NCBI RefSeq assembly: GCF_000003815.2
Contig: NC_049979.1
Coordinates: 33,999,941-34,037,543, forward strand
Source of the DNA: Branchiostoma floridae
Taxonomy: Eukaryota; Chordata; Leptocardii; Amphioxiformes; Branchiostomatidae
Length of the DNA: 37,603 nucleotides
Direction of reading: 5' to 3'
Below are positions 21,601 to 31,261 of this stretch, piece after piece (position 1 is the first letter of the stretch; each line of letters starts with the position of its first letter). The position numbers were made by a program, and so were the translations under genes. The notes under the pieces were generated by a model. It saw only the letters and a program-made list of their open reading frames with translations, was not told the origin of the DNA and ran no database searches.

Positions 21601-24230
21601 AGCACAGACATAGTTATACGCAAATCGGATGGCGAACGCCCGTTAGTCGGGCGACATTCGGGCGACGTTCACCCGACTTCCGATTGTTTACAAATATTGA
21701 ATTTCTGGGAATGTGAGGGTAATTCTAACATTGTGGCCCCTGTGGCAGCATGTAGGTTGGCTTTGTGACACACTTTCTTTTCTTGTGTCATTTCTATTAT
21801 GCCCGCGCATTCCATTCATTGGTTAAAAAGATTCCGACAACAAAATAAGCAACATTTATTGATCTCTTGCCTTTTTTGAGGAACGTTTTGTATTCCCTTG
21901 TCCGCGTGCAAGAGGTCATGAGAGGTTCATTATCATAGATTTATTCACCGCCGATCGCACGAGGCTCGCTTATATGTGAGGGGAACAGGTTTTGGGCGAA
22001 AAATACGCAAGACCATCTTAAGATCTTAAAATCAGCCGACCTTCCTGCGATCGCGAAGTACGTCCGAAGATCGTATATAATGTGAGGCGGGTATAAGGAG
22101 AGTTGCCAAACAATCATGTCGATACTTACGGTGCAACGTGATTGGCTGATAGCTTTTCCTCCAACAAAAGTATCTACTTGGTTGATGACTGGCCAGCGGT
22201 AACGCAGCGGGAAGAGCGGGGCACATGCGCAGGTCAGTCAGTGCGCCAGGGCCATTGGTTGACGTACACAGTTGGGGTGCCTGGAATGAGAGGATGTTAA
22301 GTCACCGGTTACAATTTCTTCTTTCGTCAAGAGTCGTCAAGGTTCCTACTGAAGTCCAGACTACTGAAGTCCAAATCAACTCCTGACGACCCTAACAAGA
22401 AGGCAAATGATGATGAAGATATCAAGAAGGAACTCCTACCAGAGGCCATGAAAGATGAGTTCATGTGTGAGGGGTTCAAAGGGCCCGACGGTTATAAGTG
22501 CTCACAGGCAGGAGATAAGCGAGTGAACGAGAATCCAGGGATAACCTCCATGCACAGCCTCTTCATGCGAGAACACAACCGGATCGCCAGGCGGCTCCAT
22601 AATCTCAACAAGCAGTGGGACGACGATCGGGTGTTCATGGAGACCAGAAAGATCGTCGGCGCGCTGTTGCAGAAGATAGCGTACGGAGAATACCTTCCTC
22701 TGGTTCTGGGACCCGACTACATGACCAAGTTTGACCTGACCCTCACCAAGCCGGATAAGTACTTCCAAGGGTACGACAAAGCCGTGAACCCCGGCATCTA
22801 TAACGTGTTCAACACGGCGGCCTACAGATTCGGCCACACTATGGTTCAGAATGAATTTGAACGCTATCCTCCAAACTTTGATCCGAAAAGCCAGCATTGT
22901 CCGATCAAGCTGGCTTTTAGCTTCTTCAACCCATCGTACATTTCCGACAACGACCAAGGCGGCCCGGACTCCATCCTACGGGGACTGACCACCCAGCCTC
23001 GTCAAGACTTCGATCGGTTCATGGTCTCGGGCCTGACGAAGTCTCTATTGTGTGAACCTCAGGGATCTGGTCACCGCTCTGACCTGGCGACCCTGAACAT
23101 CCAGCGAGGAAGGGACCACGGACTGCCCGGCTACAACGCCTGGAGGGAGAAGTGTGGGTTTCCCAGGGCACATAGGTTTGTCGACCTTGCACCGCAGATC
23201 CCTGACGTAACCACCCGAGAGAGGCTACAGGAACTATACAGGTGATGATGAACATAACGTTACAATTGAAGTTCTATTCCTGCACAGTCGTAGGAACGGA
23301 AAAGGAGTGACCTGTAAATGTTGCATTTGTAAAATAAACTAGGAGTGACAGGACTATTGGTGGCGTGGCGTCGCTTTCTTTATATCTAAATATATAAGCG
23401 ACACCACATACGTCATCGTACGATTTTGGTGTCTAACTTTGCAGACTGTGACAGAACCAACCGCCAACCAGAATGTAAGACAATTGGCGTAACAAGACAG
23501 CTGAATTTTGTACGACATTCAATTTGCGATCGTATGACGATCGTACGATGTCGATGAATATGATGTAGGATTAACTTGTCGCATTTCATTTCTTTAACAA
23601 CTTGCAGCCACGTGGACGACATCGACCTATTTGTCGGTGGTCTTGCCGAGCAGTCCGTGCCGGGCGGTATCGTGGGTCCGACCTTCGCCTGTCTGATTGG
23701 CATGCAGTTCCAGGACCTCCGCAAGGGGGACCGCTTCTGGTTCGAGAACTCCGGTCAGTCTAACGAGAACTCCGGGCAGTCTAACGAGAACTCCGGGCAG
23801 TCTAACGAGAACTCCGGACAGTTTACGACAGGTAAGTCAAAACAACGCTCATCAACAGATATAGGGAAGAGAGTGACAACATAGCTACAAAAGACAGAAT
23901 GAAAATGGATTTCAACTTGAACTGCAACTTCAAACACTCATGAACATGGTATAAATAGCTCTTGGAATCGTTAAGAGTGCAAGGGTAACAATGACTCCCT
24001 ACAAAGACTACTAAGAGGAACTACAAAGACCAATTTTGTTTGATTGATTTTCTGTTTCTTCAGACCAACTTGCGGAGATCAAGAAGCACAGCCTGGCCCG
24101 CATCCTGTGCGACAACACGGACGGCACAACCCAGATGCAGCCGGATGTCTTCAAGCAGCCCACACAGCCTGGGAACAAGAGGGTGGACTGTTCGTCTCTG
24201 CCCCAGATGGACTTGACTGTTATGACATAG
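15635..24230 (+). CDS. Secreted animal haem peroxidase, nine-exon gene model
   Basis: Predicted secreted peroxidase of the animal haem (MPO/peroxidasin) family, which uses H2O2 to oxidise halides or organic substrates. Exons: 15635-15666, 17427-17575, 18230-18356, 18910-19121, 19881-20057, 20217-20453, 22332-23241, 23608-23831, 24064-24230; stop TAG 24228-24230. All introns are GT-AG and every junction keeps frame, giving about 744 residues. Order: signal peptide (about 1-27), propeptide-like region, CGNNL/PLWG/RLLPPQY block (exon 4), distal motif QFGQFLAHE (214-222), Ca-site DASNVYG (exon 6), GDKRVNE with distal Arg 375 and Glu 378, [13 protein letters not shown], proximal His 480 in FRFGHT-like [21 protein letters not shown] (about 569-583), and a C-terminal [10 protein letters not shown] segment. 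No Ig, LRR or membrane segment is seen, so it is not a full peroxidasin or thyroid peroxidase. Odd: the haem-ester Asp of the distal motif is Ala 220, and exon 8 carries a 7-residue tandem repeat. Exon 1 is inferred; the rest is strongly supported. Confidence 0.9.
15975..16400 (+). repeat. Dispersed repeat B, two to three tandem units
   Basis: CATACCAAAAATAATGCAAA and ACTACCAAATATAATGCAAA start two units about 265 bp apart; CCACTGCAGT, CCGCTGCAGT and CCGCTGCACT each precede a GCCAGG block. The minus-strand open frame across it (16130-16504) is a by-product of the repeat. It lies in peroxidase intron 1. Confidence 0.55.
16705..17217. mobile_element. 513-bp pogo/Tigger-like miniature element in peroxidase intron 1
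   Basis: Inverted ends CAGTCAAACCTGCCCAAG (16705) and the complement at 17200-17217, then TA on the right. The left flank is AA, perhaps a mutated TA. Subterminal GACCACC on both sides. No open frame. Confidence 0.75.
17427..17575 (+). CDS. Peroxidase exon 2, signal peptide core
   Basis: Acceptor after a pyrimidine-rich tract ending ttctttcag; donor GAG GAA G|gtgagt. It encodes [16 protein letters not shown], a clear secretion signal, followed by [10 protein letters not shown] and a segment with two cysteines ([11 protein letters not shown]). It ends in phase 1. Confidence 0.85.
18230..18356 (+). CDS. Peroxidase exon 3, propeptide-like region
   Basis: Acceptor atctgtag, donor AACAG|gtgacg. 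It encodes a basic, His/Ser/Thr-rich stretch followed by an amphipathic helix ([18 protein letters not shown]) such as is found before the catalytic core of secreted peroxidases. No conserved catalytic residue. Phase 1 in, phase 2 out. Confidence 0.85.
18910..19121 (+). CDS. Peroxidase exon 4, start of catalytic domain
   Basis: Acceptor cccatacag, donor GGAGACG|gtatgt. It encodes [17 protein letters not shown] and RLLPPQYGD, the family signature at the start of the haem peroxidase fold (canonical form R..DG.CNN...P.WG.....RLLPP.Y.D). Phase 2 in, phase 1 out. Confidence 0.92.
19881..20057 (+). CDS. Peroxidase exon 5, distal haem-side motif
   Basis: Acceptor ctctttgtag, donor CACCCAG|gtcagt. 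It encodes [11 protein letters not shown] and [15 protein letters not shown]. By alignment to myeloperoxidase the distal Gln (Q91) and His (H95) are kept. The Asp that forms a haem ester (D94) is Ala (GCT, 20018-20020), and the adjacent calcium-ligand Asp (D96) is Glu (GAA, 20024-20026). Phase 1 to phase 1. Confidence 0.93.
20217..20453 (+). CDS. Peroxidase exon 6, Ca-binding and DASNVYG segment
   Basis: Acceptor aattccacag, donor AGAGACG|gtaggt. Encodes CPCES...[17 protein letters not shown], and [25 protein letters not shown] with the calcium-loop and DAS-VYG signatures of the family. The cysteines are spaced as in other animal peroxidases. Phase 1 to phase 1. A repeat copy begins almost directly after the donor (20461 on). 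Confidence 0.93.
20461..20650 (+). repeat. Extra arm copy next to exon 6 donor
   Basis: CATCCTCTCATGTCAGGCCC, GATCTGTCCTTCCCGCTCCG, GCGCTGGCCAGCC match the left arm of the 21150-22310 element in direct orientation. It begins 7 bp after the exon 6 donor and reads open for a while, which only extends the exon frame by chance. Confidence 0.55.
21150..22310. mobile_element. 1.16-kb inverted-repeat element in peroxidase intron 6
   Basis: Left arm from about 21150 (CATCCTATCATGTCAGGCCC, CGCTGCGTTTAACCCTGGCC, ACCCGCCTCACATTA) and the complement of the right arm up to about 22310 (CATCCTCTCATTCCAGGC, CGCTGCGTTACCGCTGGCC, ACCCGCCTCACATTAT) match in order. The centre is rich in GATCGC and CGAGATC words. 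No transposase frame. Target duplications were not resolved. Confidence 0.6.
22332..23241 (+). CDS. Peroxidase exon 7, catalytic core
   Basis: The largest exon, about 303 residues. Acceptor gtcaag before AGTCGTC; starting ten bases later instead would give an immediate stop, which fixes this site. After a charged linker ([18 protein letters not shown]) come [17 protein letters not shown] (distal Arg and the second haem-ester Glu), [39 protein letters not shown] with the proximal haem His, and [18 protein letters not shown]. The position of the MPO sulfonium Met (M243) is Asn here, as expected outside MPO. Donor TACAG|gtgatg, phase 2. Confidence 0.96.
23475..23555 (-). repeat. Dispersed repeat D, copy 2
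   Basis: On the minus strand reads CGTACGATCGTCATACGATC, TACAAAATTCAGCTGTCTTG, TTAC. About 18 of 20 bases match copy 1 in the first block and nearly all in the second. Confidence 0.6.
23608..23831 (+). CDS. Peroxidase exon 8 with in-frame 21-bp minisatellite
   Basis: Acceptor caacttgcag, donor ACGACAG|gtaagt. Encodes [38 protein letters not shown] and [10 protein letters not shown], all standard family motifs. Three complete 21-bp units encoding ENSGQSN (23744-23806) and a partial fourth (23807-23821) expand the short loop that normally runs directly from WFENSGQ into FT. Length is a multiple of three, so frame is kept. Phase 2 in, phase 1 out. Confidence 0.95.
23744..23821 (+). repeat. Coding minisatellite in peroxidase exon 8
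   Basis: Three 21-bp units GAGAACTCCGGKCAGTCTAA+C (23744-23806) and a 15-bp partial fourth. Units differ only at one third-codon position (T, G, G, A). Confidence 0.95.
24064..24230 (+). CDS. Peroxidase exon 9 and stop
   Basis: Acceptor tgtttcttcag. Encodes [21 protein letters not shown], then [15 protein letters not shown] and TAG at 24228. The C-terminal motif (C.SLPQMDL) is where related secreted peroxidases also end, so the protein appears complete without a transmembrane or VWC tail. Confidence 0.92.
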
Positions 24231-24800
24231 ACGGACAGCAAGGTAAACGATTCGGACACGATTTTGCATCCCAGCATCTGCTTAGACAGTTACAGGCTCC
24301 CTGCACGTAGTACCTGGTTTACTTGTCTTGTTTTCAACAAGGAATATCGTAAAACCAACAATAAGCTTAAGACAACAGACTCATAGCTAACTGAATAAGC
24401 TGAAGAATTTGTGTGTGTGTGAATTTGAGTAGTATTATTTTCTGTGTTTTGAGTTTCCTTCGTATAGTCAGAATTAGAAATAGTACGCACCTTACATGAA
24501 TTAGTGAATTTGAGTTGGATTTTGAATATGAGTTGGATTATTGTTTGTGTTTTGAGTTTCCTTCATATATTCAGAGTTAGAAATGGGTACGTACCTTACT
24601 GGCTTACTTATACATGAATTTGAGTTGAATTTTGAAGTTCAGTTGGATTATTATTTGTGTTTTGGTATACTTCGTATACTGTATTAAGTTTGCAATGGTT
24701 TATATTATTGATGAAGTATTTTGAGTAATGTGAGTGATTGTCATAGTTGGATTTATTAGAATGATGGGCTTTAATAAAGTAATGTTTTGCCGTTTTTCTT
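24231..24800 (+). other. Peroxidase 3' UTR candidate with tandem repeats
   Basis: A T-rich stretch after the stop. From 24421 to about 24682 it holds about 2.5 units of a 102-109 bp tandem repeat (each with GGATTATT.TTTGTGTTTTG and GAGTTTCCTTC.TAT). An AATAAA at 24773-24778 is a plausible poly(A) signal. The transcript end is not proven. Confidence 0.45.
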
Positions 24801-24829
24801 TTGTTTTCATTGAATGTGATTAACTTGAT

Positions 24830-26215
24830 ATTCATTCTGTTGTTATTAGTTATGAGAATCCCTTATCATTTGATTTTTGGCATAAACTGTTGTTCTTTTG
24901 GTGTCCATTTTGCATTCAGCGGTTGCCTTCCACTTCTTGATTTCTTTTGAATATATTTTCCCTCCTTCCTGTTTTGACGTTACCAAAAGTCAGCATAGTA
25001 GCTATAACTACAACGGGTAGGGCGACAGCCGCATAAAGCGAAATAACATACTCCAGTATTCACATGGGTTATCGAACAAATCTTTTGTATGCAAGAGACC
25101 CACTCAACTGCAAAACAATAAGAGTTTCGGCAATCAGATTGGGGCGCGGCGGTTTTATTCAGCTACGGCTATATACACCAACTTTGAGATGGACAGAGCT
25201 GTGCATCAAGCTTCTGTTTACCACCCTAACTGGCGTTCATCTATCAACTCAGTTTCAGTCTCCTACATGTACAATTAATGGCAAAACTTGACCTGGGAAA
25301 CTTTTGATTGCACGTTAATTGAACTGTGATTTGCTTCCGAGGATTTCCAAGGGTGAGGTCAGCTTGAACTCAACTCAGTCCCTCATAATAATCTGAACAA
25401 ACAATTGAGATATTTCAGTCTCAAGACGATATGTGCCTTTACCTTTGTGTCTTTGTTTCAACTCATTTGATAAAACTAATCAGCTTAGTATAAAACCACT
25501 TGCATAACTTTTTGACTCGCCCTAGAAGCCGATAATTAACCCACTTCTCACTCGCACTATAGCTACGCAGAGCGTGCAAAAATAGTCATCAGCATAATCT
25601 ATGCATATTTCTTGATAAACACTTCTTTTTTTTTCGTTTCCACAAACAGTAAACATGTCGGGCGCCGTTTGGCATTTAGGTACCTTTTCAGTACTATAGG
25701 GAAAGCAGTGGAAGTCTTCTATATTGGCTTTCTGTCCCGGTAGGTTCCTCCAAAGCAATATTTCAAGTCTTGCCTTTTCACATATTGGACGATAGAGAAG
25801 ACAGATGGATTCCTCCTATTAGCTTTTGAAATGAAATGCCTTAGGGTGATTATCTGCATCACACTTCGTGGCCGCATACCAAATGACGAAAATTAGCTAA
25901 ACTCGACATAAAGCATTCCACTGTCAAATTCATCTGGTTACTCGTAAGAAGACTGCCGGGGGTCGGGCACGTAATAATTAAGACAACCACAACATACATT
26001 GGTCCACAAAGTCTTCAACCAGGAGTTTGAAAACCCAAGACCCCGGGGAAGAACTCCAAAGCGTTGTAAAGACCAAATCGTAAAAGGCACTTGATGAAGT
26101 CTAAATGCAGCTGAAGCTATGGTACAGGGCTGTACAACTCACGGAGAGGAGCAAGGGTCCAGTCCCTGACTATAGGCACTTAGGCAGGTAGGGTGAGTTT
26201 TCCACGTTTCTATGC
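24830..26215. other. Intergenic stretch after the peroxidase gene
   Basis: AT-rich with short open frames only. The block at 25920-26160 (CCCCGGGGAAGAACTCC, GCGTTGTAAAGACC) looks like a decayed mobile element, but no ends were found. Confidence 0.45.
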
Positions 26216-26243
26216 ACTTTTCATGGTACTGAAATATATATAG

Positions 26244-26385
26244 AATACAACACCGGTGTATTCCGCATCACCCGAGGTACAAGTCCGAATGCGGGAATGA
26301 TCGCCCGAAGGCCGGAGGGTGATCCGACCCGCAGGAGGGCTGGGACCGAGGGTGATGCGGAATACACCGTGTTGCATTTTATTTA
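26244..26385. repeat. Palindromic repeat with GGTGTATTCCGCATCACCC arms
   Basis: Left arm CGGTGTATTCCGCATCACCC (26254-26273) and right arm GGGTGATGCGGAATACACCG (26350-26369) are perfect complements 76 bp apart. AT-rich tracts lie outside. Looks like part of a transposon whose outer ends are not clear. Confidence 0.65.
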
Positions 26386-26679
26386 TGTCATACCCACCTG
26401 AGAAAACACATGTTTCGATGCGAAATGCACCAGAAGTTGAGAAAAATTGTAACAACAGAAATTCTAACGACCGAATCCGGTATTCGAATTTTCAACCGTG
26501 CCGTATTCAGCCCGTTTGAAATAGTTCGATTTACTCGAAGGAATAGTCGAAGGGCCAATGCTCTAGAACACGCTTATTTTACAAAACAGCGAAAACGACG
26601 CCACGCGCCTCTCCCGTGAAACTAGCCTTTACTTAAGTACTCATAGCATAAAGTTGGTTAGCTACAGGTCCATGAAATT

Positions 26680-27330
26680 TGTTATGCTGAAAGCGCAGGA
26701 TTCAGCGCGTCTCACCATGGTCAAATCATTGGTGTTTGTTGAGTTACACTTTGAAAAATCGTTCCATGAACATTGCACACTTTACGGGAAGTTTGTTGGC
26801 TTTTAGCAAGCATAAAACGTTGATGAAAATTCTTGAAAATCGGTGTGCTGATTTTCAGAGACATTACCTTTCATTTGATATATAGCTTGTTGTCGACTGG
26901 AGTGGTTGATAGAGCAGCACCCAAATAGAAAATAGCCACTCTGTTGAAATCAAGACGCCGCGCCGCGCGCGTTCCGAACACAATTGGAACGCGTCGGCCC
27001 AGTAGGAAGCACGGGACTTATGTTAATCTTTGTCACGGGATCGTAAGCTCCTAAAATTCTCCATCCGTCTTAAAGTTGATATGATTATTCTCCAAAAACT
27101 TAGCTTTCACTTGATATATATCTATATGTCTCTTTAAATGGTTTGTTGCACAATGGTACAACGCTGAAAATTGTCACCTCGTTATACAGACGCGGCACCT
27201 AGCGTGTTCTAACTCAGAACGCGGTCGCTCTGCATACAATCACGGAACTAGACGGTCAAATTTGTCATGGTGTTGTAAGCAGGTTTTCTGGTCCAAACTC
27301 GTTGCTCCTGAAATTAACCAGGGAACTTTG
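26680..27330. repeat. Degenerate tandem block, about 235-bp period
   Basis: CTTTCATTTGATATATA at about 26871 recurs as CTTTCACTTGATATATA at about 27106, each followed by comparable CG-rich blocks (AACGCGTCGG; GCGGCACCTAGCG) and a GTCACGG or GTCATGG motif. An inner TAGTCGAAGGGCCAA at 26539 has an inverted match at about 27700-27720, so 26.2-27.9 kb may be one larger element. Support is by eye only. Confidence 0.4.
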
Positions 27331-27729
27331 GTATCATTGTAAAGGCAATGAAATGGACTATCACACTGTGGCATTAGATAATCGGATCTAGGTGAATTGT
27401 AAAACAGACAAGGACAAGTATACTGGATAAAAATTGCTAAAGTTTGAAAAGCAATAGTGCCAGATGTCATTTTGTAACGCGCAAAATGTGTACATAGTTG
27501 TGCTGGAAAAATCCTGTAGATATGAAAAAGTATAAACATTATACAAGTCTAAGGTCTCTTTGTTGCACCACAGACAGTTGTTTACATACATGTAACGGCA
27601 TCAAGCCGTGCCCCGACGTGCGCCGTGTCTTCAGAGAATAACGCGTTCTATATGATCTGTGCCGTTTTAGAAAACCCCGGAAGTAGAACCGAATGTTCGA
27701 TGCTTGGCCCTTCGACTAGTGTGTTAAGT

Positions 27730-28380
27730 CATTGTTCAGCCTTCCTGATCAGACAGATTTCAAAAGAGGGCAACTTATTTTGCCAGACTTCTTTTTTTTC
27801 TTTGCACGCTCGCATCAATTTAATGTTTCCCAGAGGATGTCATCCATATGATCCAATCAACATGGCCTGATTTTCAGATTCCAGGTATATACAGGTGATG
27901 TGTGGGCATCACTTGTATCTCTCCTCTCAACAATGATAAAAACTTGGGAAGAAATGACTTATGGACACAAAATATCAATTACGAATACAAATAAAGACCT
28001 ATTCGACCTTAAAGTTTGCCGTAAACAGAATGCCTGTTGAGAGGAACCTGGTTGTCTGTCTTCCCCATCCGTTGGACGGTGACTGGTCTCGCCTCCTCGA
28101 CTCGGGTGCCGTCTGGGCAACAACAGGACTGAAGGAAATGTAAGATACCTTTTCCTCTTGTCTTGCTGGCTAAACGAGACCAACAAATCAGATCAAGTCA
28201 AGAGAGACTTACTCCAAGCTAATCTTCCACCAACAGCAACATTACAAGGAACCAAGATAATGCAGGTTGAAAGGAAGAAACGTAACGTTAGATTAATAAA
28301 AATGTGATTCTGCGTTTCTCTTTTAGATTTTGGTTTTGCTATAGTGGAGTGTTTGTTCGTAAATAGTATGACTCGATAAG
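27730..28380. other. Intergenic stretch with one GC-rich block
   Basis: 28031-28141 is GC-rich, follows an AG and ends in a gtaaga donor-like site; it reads RNLVVCLPHPLDGDWSRLL. No partner exon was found, so it is not called as a gene. Confidence 0.3.
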
Positions 28381-28384
28381 CTGT

Positions 28385-28490
28385 GGATGGATCTTCATGT
28401 TCGGAAGGTAGGTATGGGGGAAAAGAAGGTCAAGTTTGATAATGGGACCCCTGGCGGATTCCTATGGCACTGCAGTGGGCTGTGTACGTC
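28385..28490 (-). repeat. Dispersed repeat B, partial inverted copy
   Basis: AGGTCAAGTTTGATAATGGG, CCCCTGGCGGATTCC and CACTGCAGTGGG complement the CCGCTGCAGT...GCCAGGACGCCCATTATCG segment at 16187-16240. Confidence 0.55.
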
Positions 28491-28547
28491 ACCTTCCGAT
28501 TCCCTTTATTGTACCATGTCTTAAGACGTTGCTAAGGTCAGATTTCT

Positions 28548-28723
28548 AAACGGGTGCCCAGCCGGGCTGTTTGCTGAAACGAAAAATAAATTTTGTTTCT
28601 CAAGGATTTTTTCACGTACTGTGTGTTTTGTTGTCTGTTAAAGTGTACGTGTTGCAAAGAGCCCGGTCGGGCCCCGGTTTCCAAACAGGCGCCCAGCCGA
28701 GCTGTTTGTGGAAACGAAAAATA
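28548..28723 (+). repeat. Pair of 41-bp direct repeats, 135 bp apart
   Basis: AAACGGGTGCCCAGCCGGGC at 28548 and AAACAGGCGCCCAGCCGAGC at 28683, both continuing TGTTTG.GAAACGAAAAATA. The overlapping open frames are explained by this repeat. Confidence 0.6.
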
Positions 28724-29196
28724 CAGTTTATCAAGGAATGTACCATATATCGCTATGCGCAAAATATATGTAAAAACTTATAAACTCTATTATACGTCTT
28801 GTCTAACCCTTCCCCCTTCCCCCATGACCTCAATGAAAAGCGACATGAATAAAGAAAGGTTTAATAAAATGCAATTTTCAATCATCATCCCTGTCAAAAA
28901 CTGAATTTAAAAAAAAATCCCCCTCCGTACAAGAATGGACTGTCTCAGCTGTCCTAGCTGTCTTATGTCAAGTGGAGCAGGGCCAAAAAAAGTGAATTTA
29001 AAAAAAAACACCCCCTGTGCAACAATGTATTCTTCCAACATAATGAGCTAGCACATTCAAGCATTTCGAAAGTCTTCTTTTGTTTGCTGGCTTATGTCTC
29101 AACACATATTTACAAACAATTTCCAAACTACCGCTTTGACGGTTTACATTGATGTGAATTCAAGGACGGCCCGATGTGCCCTAAGGTACGGTAGGA

Positions 29197-29640
29197 ACTT
29201 GGGGTGGGTACCGGTACAGAAACTTCAGGTCCAGGTCCGGTTCCGGTCCAGAGGTCCAAACCTGGACCTGAACCTGAACCTGATTCAGTATGTGAGAACT
29301 TATGAATGGGTGGTACTCAAAACAATAGTCAATTTCACTACAAAGAAATCTGTTTTGTGGAGTATTCGACTCTGGCGTTTTACATCCTACAAGGCTAACT
29401 GCCTCGTCTATACTATTGACCAAAAATGACTATAGGCTATATTCTTCTTCCCTCTTGTTATTTTCCTCGACCTGTAAGCCCCCAAACGTGTGAATTCCTG
29501 ATCATTATAATCTGTTCATTTTCCAATAGGTCCAACATCCGGTCCATTGAATTTTTTTCAGGTTCGGTTTTCCTGGACCGGTCAAATAAGAAAAAGCGGT
29601 TTTGTACTGGTACACCGTACCAGTACCCACCCCTTGTAGA
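29197..29640. mobile_element. About 440-bp element with GGGGTGGGTACC ends
   Basis: Left TTGGGGTGGGTACCGGTAC, right complement AAGGGGTGGGTACTGGTAC, followed on both sides by GGTCC/CCGGT-rich subterminal blocks. Its centre has CAAAACAATAGTCA, also present at about 7818 in the element within LINE ORF2, suggesting a common origin. Confidence 0.62.
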
Positions 29641-29862
29641 AACTAATATGCCAAGGTAATCAACTTAAAGATAAACCAAATCGTGTAACCAGCCACAAAT
29701 GAGTTCGAACAATATGCATTGGAATTGTCCCATTAATGTGAAATTCTAGTATGTTATAGTAACTTAACTACTAACTGATCAAGAAGGTTGTGTTTTGGAT
29801 AGAGGTTATGTCTGAACCATTTCAAAGAAATGTTCATTTTTTGCCCCACTCCCCTTTGTCTC

Positions 29863-29906
29863 TCCTTGGTACTGGAAACCTGGAGGTTCTGCTGCAGTAC
29901 CAAGGA
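29863..29906. other. Perfect 12-bp-stem hairpin
   Basis: TCCTTGGTACTG and CAGTACCAAGGA separated by 20 nt that contain an inner ACCT/AGGT pair. No flanking duplication identified. Confidence 0.6.
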
Positions 29907-30312
29907 AAACCAACAAGGGAACCAAAATCTAATTATAAAGGGCACAGATTGCAATTCAGATCCCAGTGGAGAAGGGGTTGACATAGACAAACACAAAATA
30001 GTGATATACATTTGTATCACTCACCTCTATAGAATAGTTTGGCTATACATGTATAAATCATTGTCTGGTCAGCTGTTGACAGGTCCAACTTCCTTGACAG
30101 TTTACTACTGAGTTTCTTTGATGCTGAGCTTACATGCAATATTAGATGTATCTGTTTGTCCCATCAGAAATTATTTTGACTGTGAAGTCCCAGAATTTTC
30201 AAACTAGGTAAATTACAATAGCTAAAGGTGCCTTATAATTGTGAAGTGGTGGAAGTGATGGCTACTTGTACATGAGATCATTCTAGACAAATTTACTGTC
30301 AAGAACCTAGAT

Positions 30313-30491
30313 ATGTTTGCAGTGGTTTTATGTTTGCGTTTTTTTGCGGTGGCTGCTTCACCGCGAACTCAAAGCCATTTTTCCATTACAGTATGTGACT
30401 ACAGTGTATGTCACTACCACAAAACCATTGTGATCACTCCATTTTCCCGCTACGAAATTAAATCCCAGCAAATTTAAATGCATTTACAGTA
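30313..30491. mobile_element. Same MITE family, copy 1, left end decayed
   Basis: Right end AAATGCATTTACAGTA is shared exactly with the copy at 33639-33851, as is the order of CACCGCGAA, TTACAGTATGTGAC, and CGAAATTAAATCCC blocks. The left terminus is not recognisable. Confidence 0.62.
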
Positions 30492-30813
30492 CTATTCTCC
30501 AAGCAGAGGTTAGGTCGCGGGGATAGTAGTGTTCGGCATTTTTACCGGCTTGCTCCCCTTGCATGATCTGGCTTCTCATGTTACTTGAAACGTTTTTTTT
30601 TTAAACTTAAATGGAACTTGTTTGCCTTGTCTTTAATTGTAAATGTTGGATAACTTAAAATTACAAAGACAATTTTCTAAGCATTCAGATAGCATGATGT
30701 AAGATACATTTAGTGTTATCAGAACTAGAACGAAAGATACAATGGAAATGGAACTCTTCGAATAACAACAAAATAAAGTAACGTTTATTTCTGTTGATTG
30801 AACATACTTAATA

Positions 30814-30982
30814 CAGTGGAATCCGCTTAATTGCACACACAATTTGCCAGTGTATTTCGTGCAATTATCCGAATGGTGCAACAAAGCGAAGTTATTAAGC
30901 TGGACCGCCATGGGATTTGGGGATTTTGTGCAATTAACAGAGGTGTGCGTTTATCCGGTGTGCAATAAACTGGCTTCTACTG
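30814..30982. mobile_element. 169-bp pogo-like MITE, second family
   Basis: Left end TA|CAGTGGAATCCGCTTAATTG, right end complement CAGTAGAAGCCAGTTTATTG; inner GCACAC/GTGTGC motifs mirror each other. It lies just upstream of the TSP1 gene start. Confidence 0.65.
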
Positions 30983-31212
30983 TGCAACTACTTTTCCAAT
31001 GTGCGTAGTTTTCTTCCTCACCAACTTCTAATTGATTTATGATGCATGACCGGTTGCAATTATTGCTAATGACGCAAATTCGTGAATTATTAATTATCAA
31101 TTCTCTCGATCTTTCTCTTATTTGAGTCCGTGCAGGAATGTACTCATCATTTTGTTCTCAGCCGTGGTGTTATTCACATCTCTACATGGCATAAGAAGAG
31201 TTTGATGTGAGA

Positions 31213-31261
31213 ATGCTGTGCCGGAGATGGGCGGCTCAAGTCTGGGTGCTGCTTCTAGCAG
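31213..31261 (+). CDS. TSP1 protein exon 1, start of signal peptide
   Basis: ATG followed by LCRRWAAQVWVLLLA and donor GCAG|gtgaga. The basic n-region and hydrophobic core are typical of a secretion signal. A possible 5' UTR acceptor (ttgttctcag) lies at about 31154-31163. Confidence 0.72.

Noticed and set aside
22502-22957. 151-codon minus-strand open frame
   Set aside because: Antisense shadow of peroxidase exon 7.
28031-28141. GC-rich exon-like block with acceptor and gtaaga donor
   Set aside because: No partner exon, weak polypyrimidine tract and no family motif; kept only as a note.
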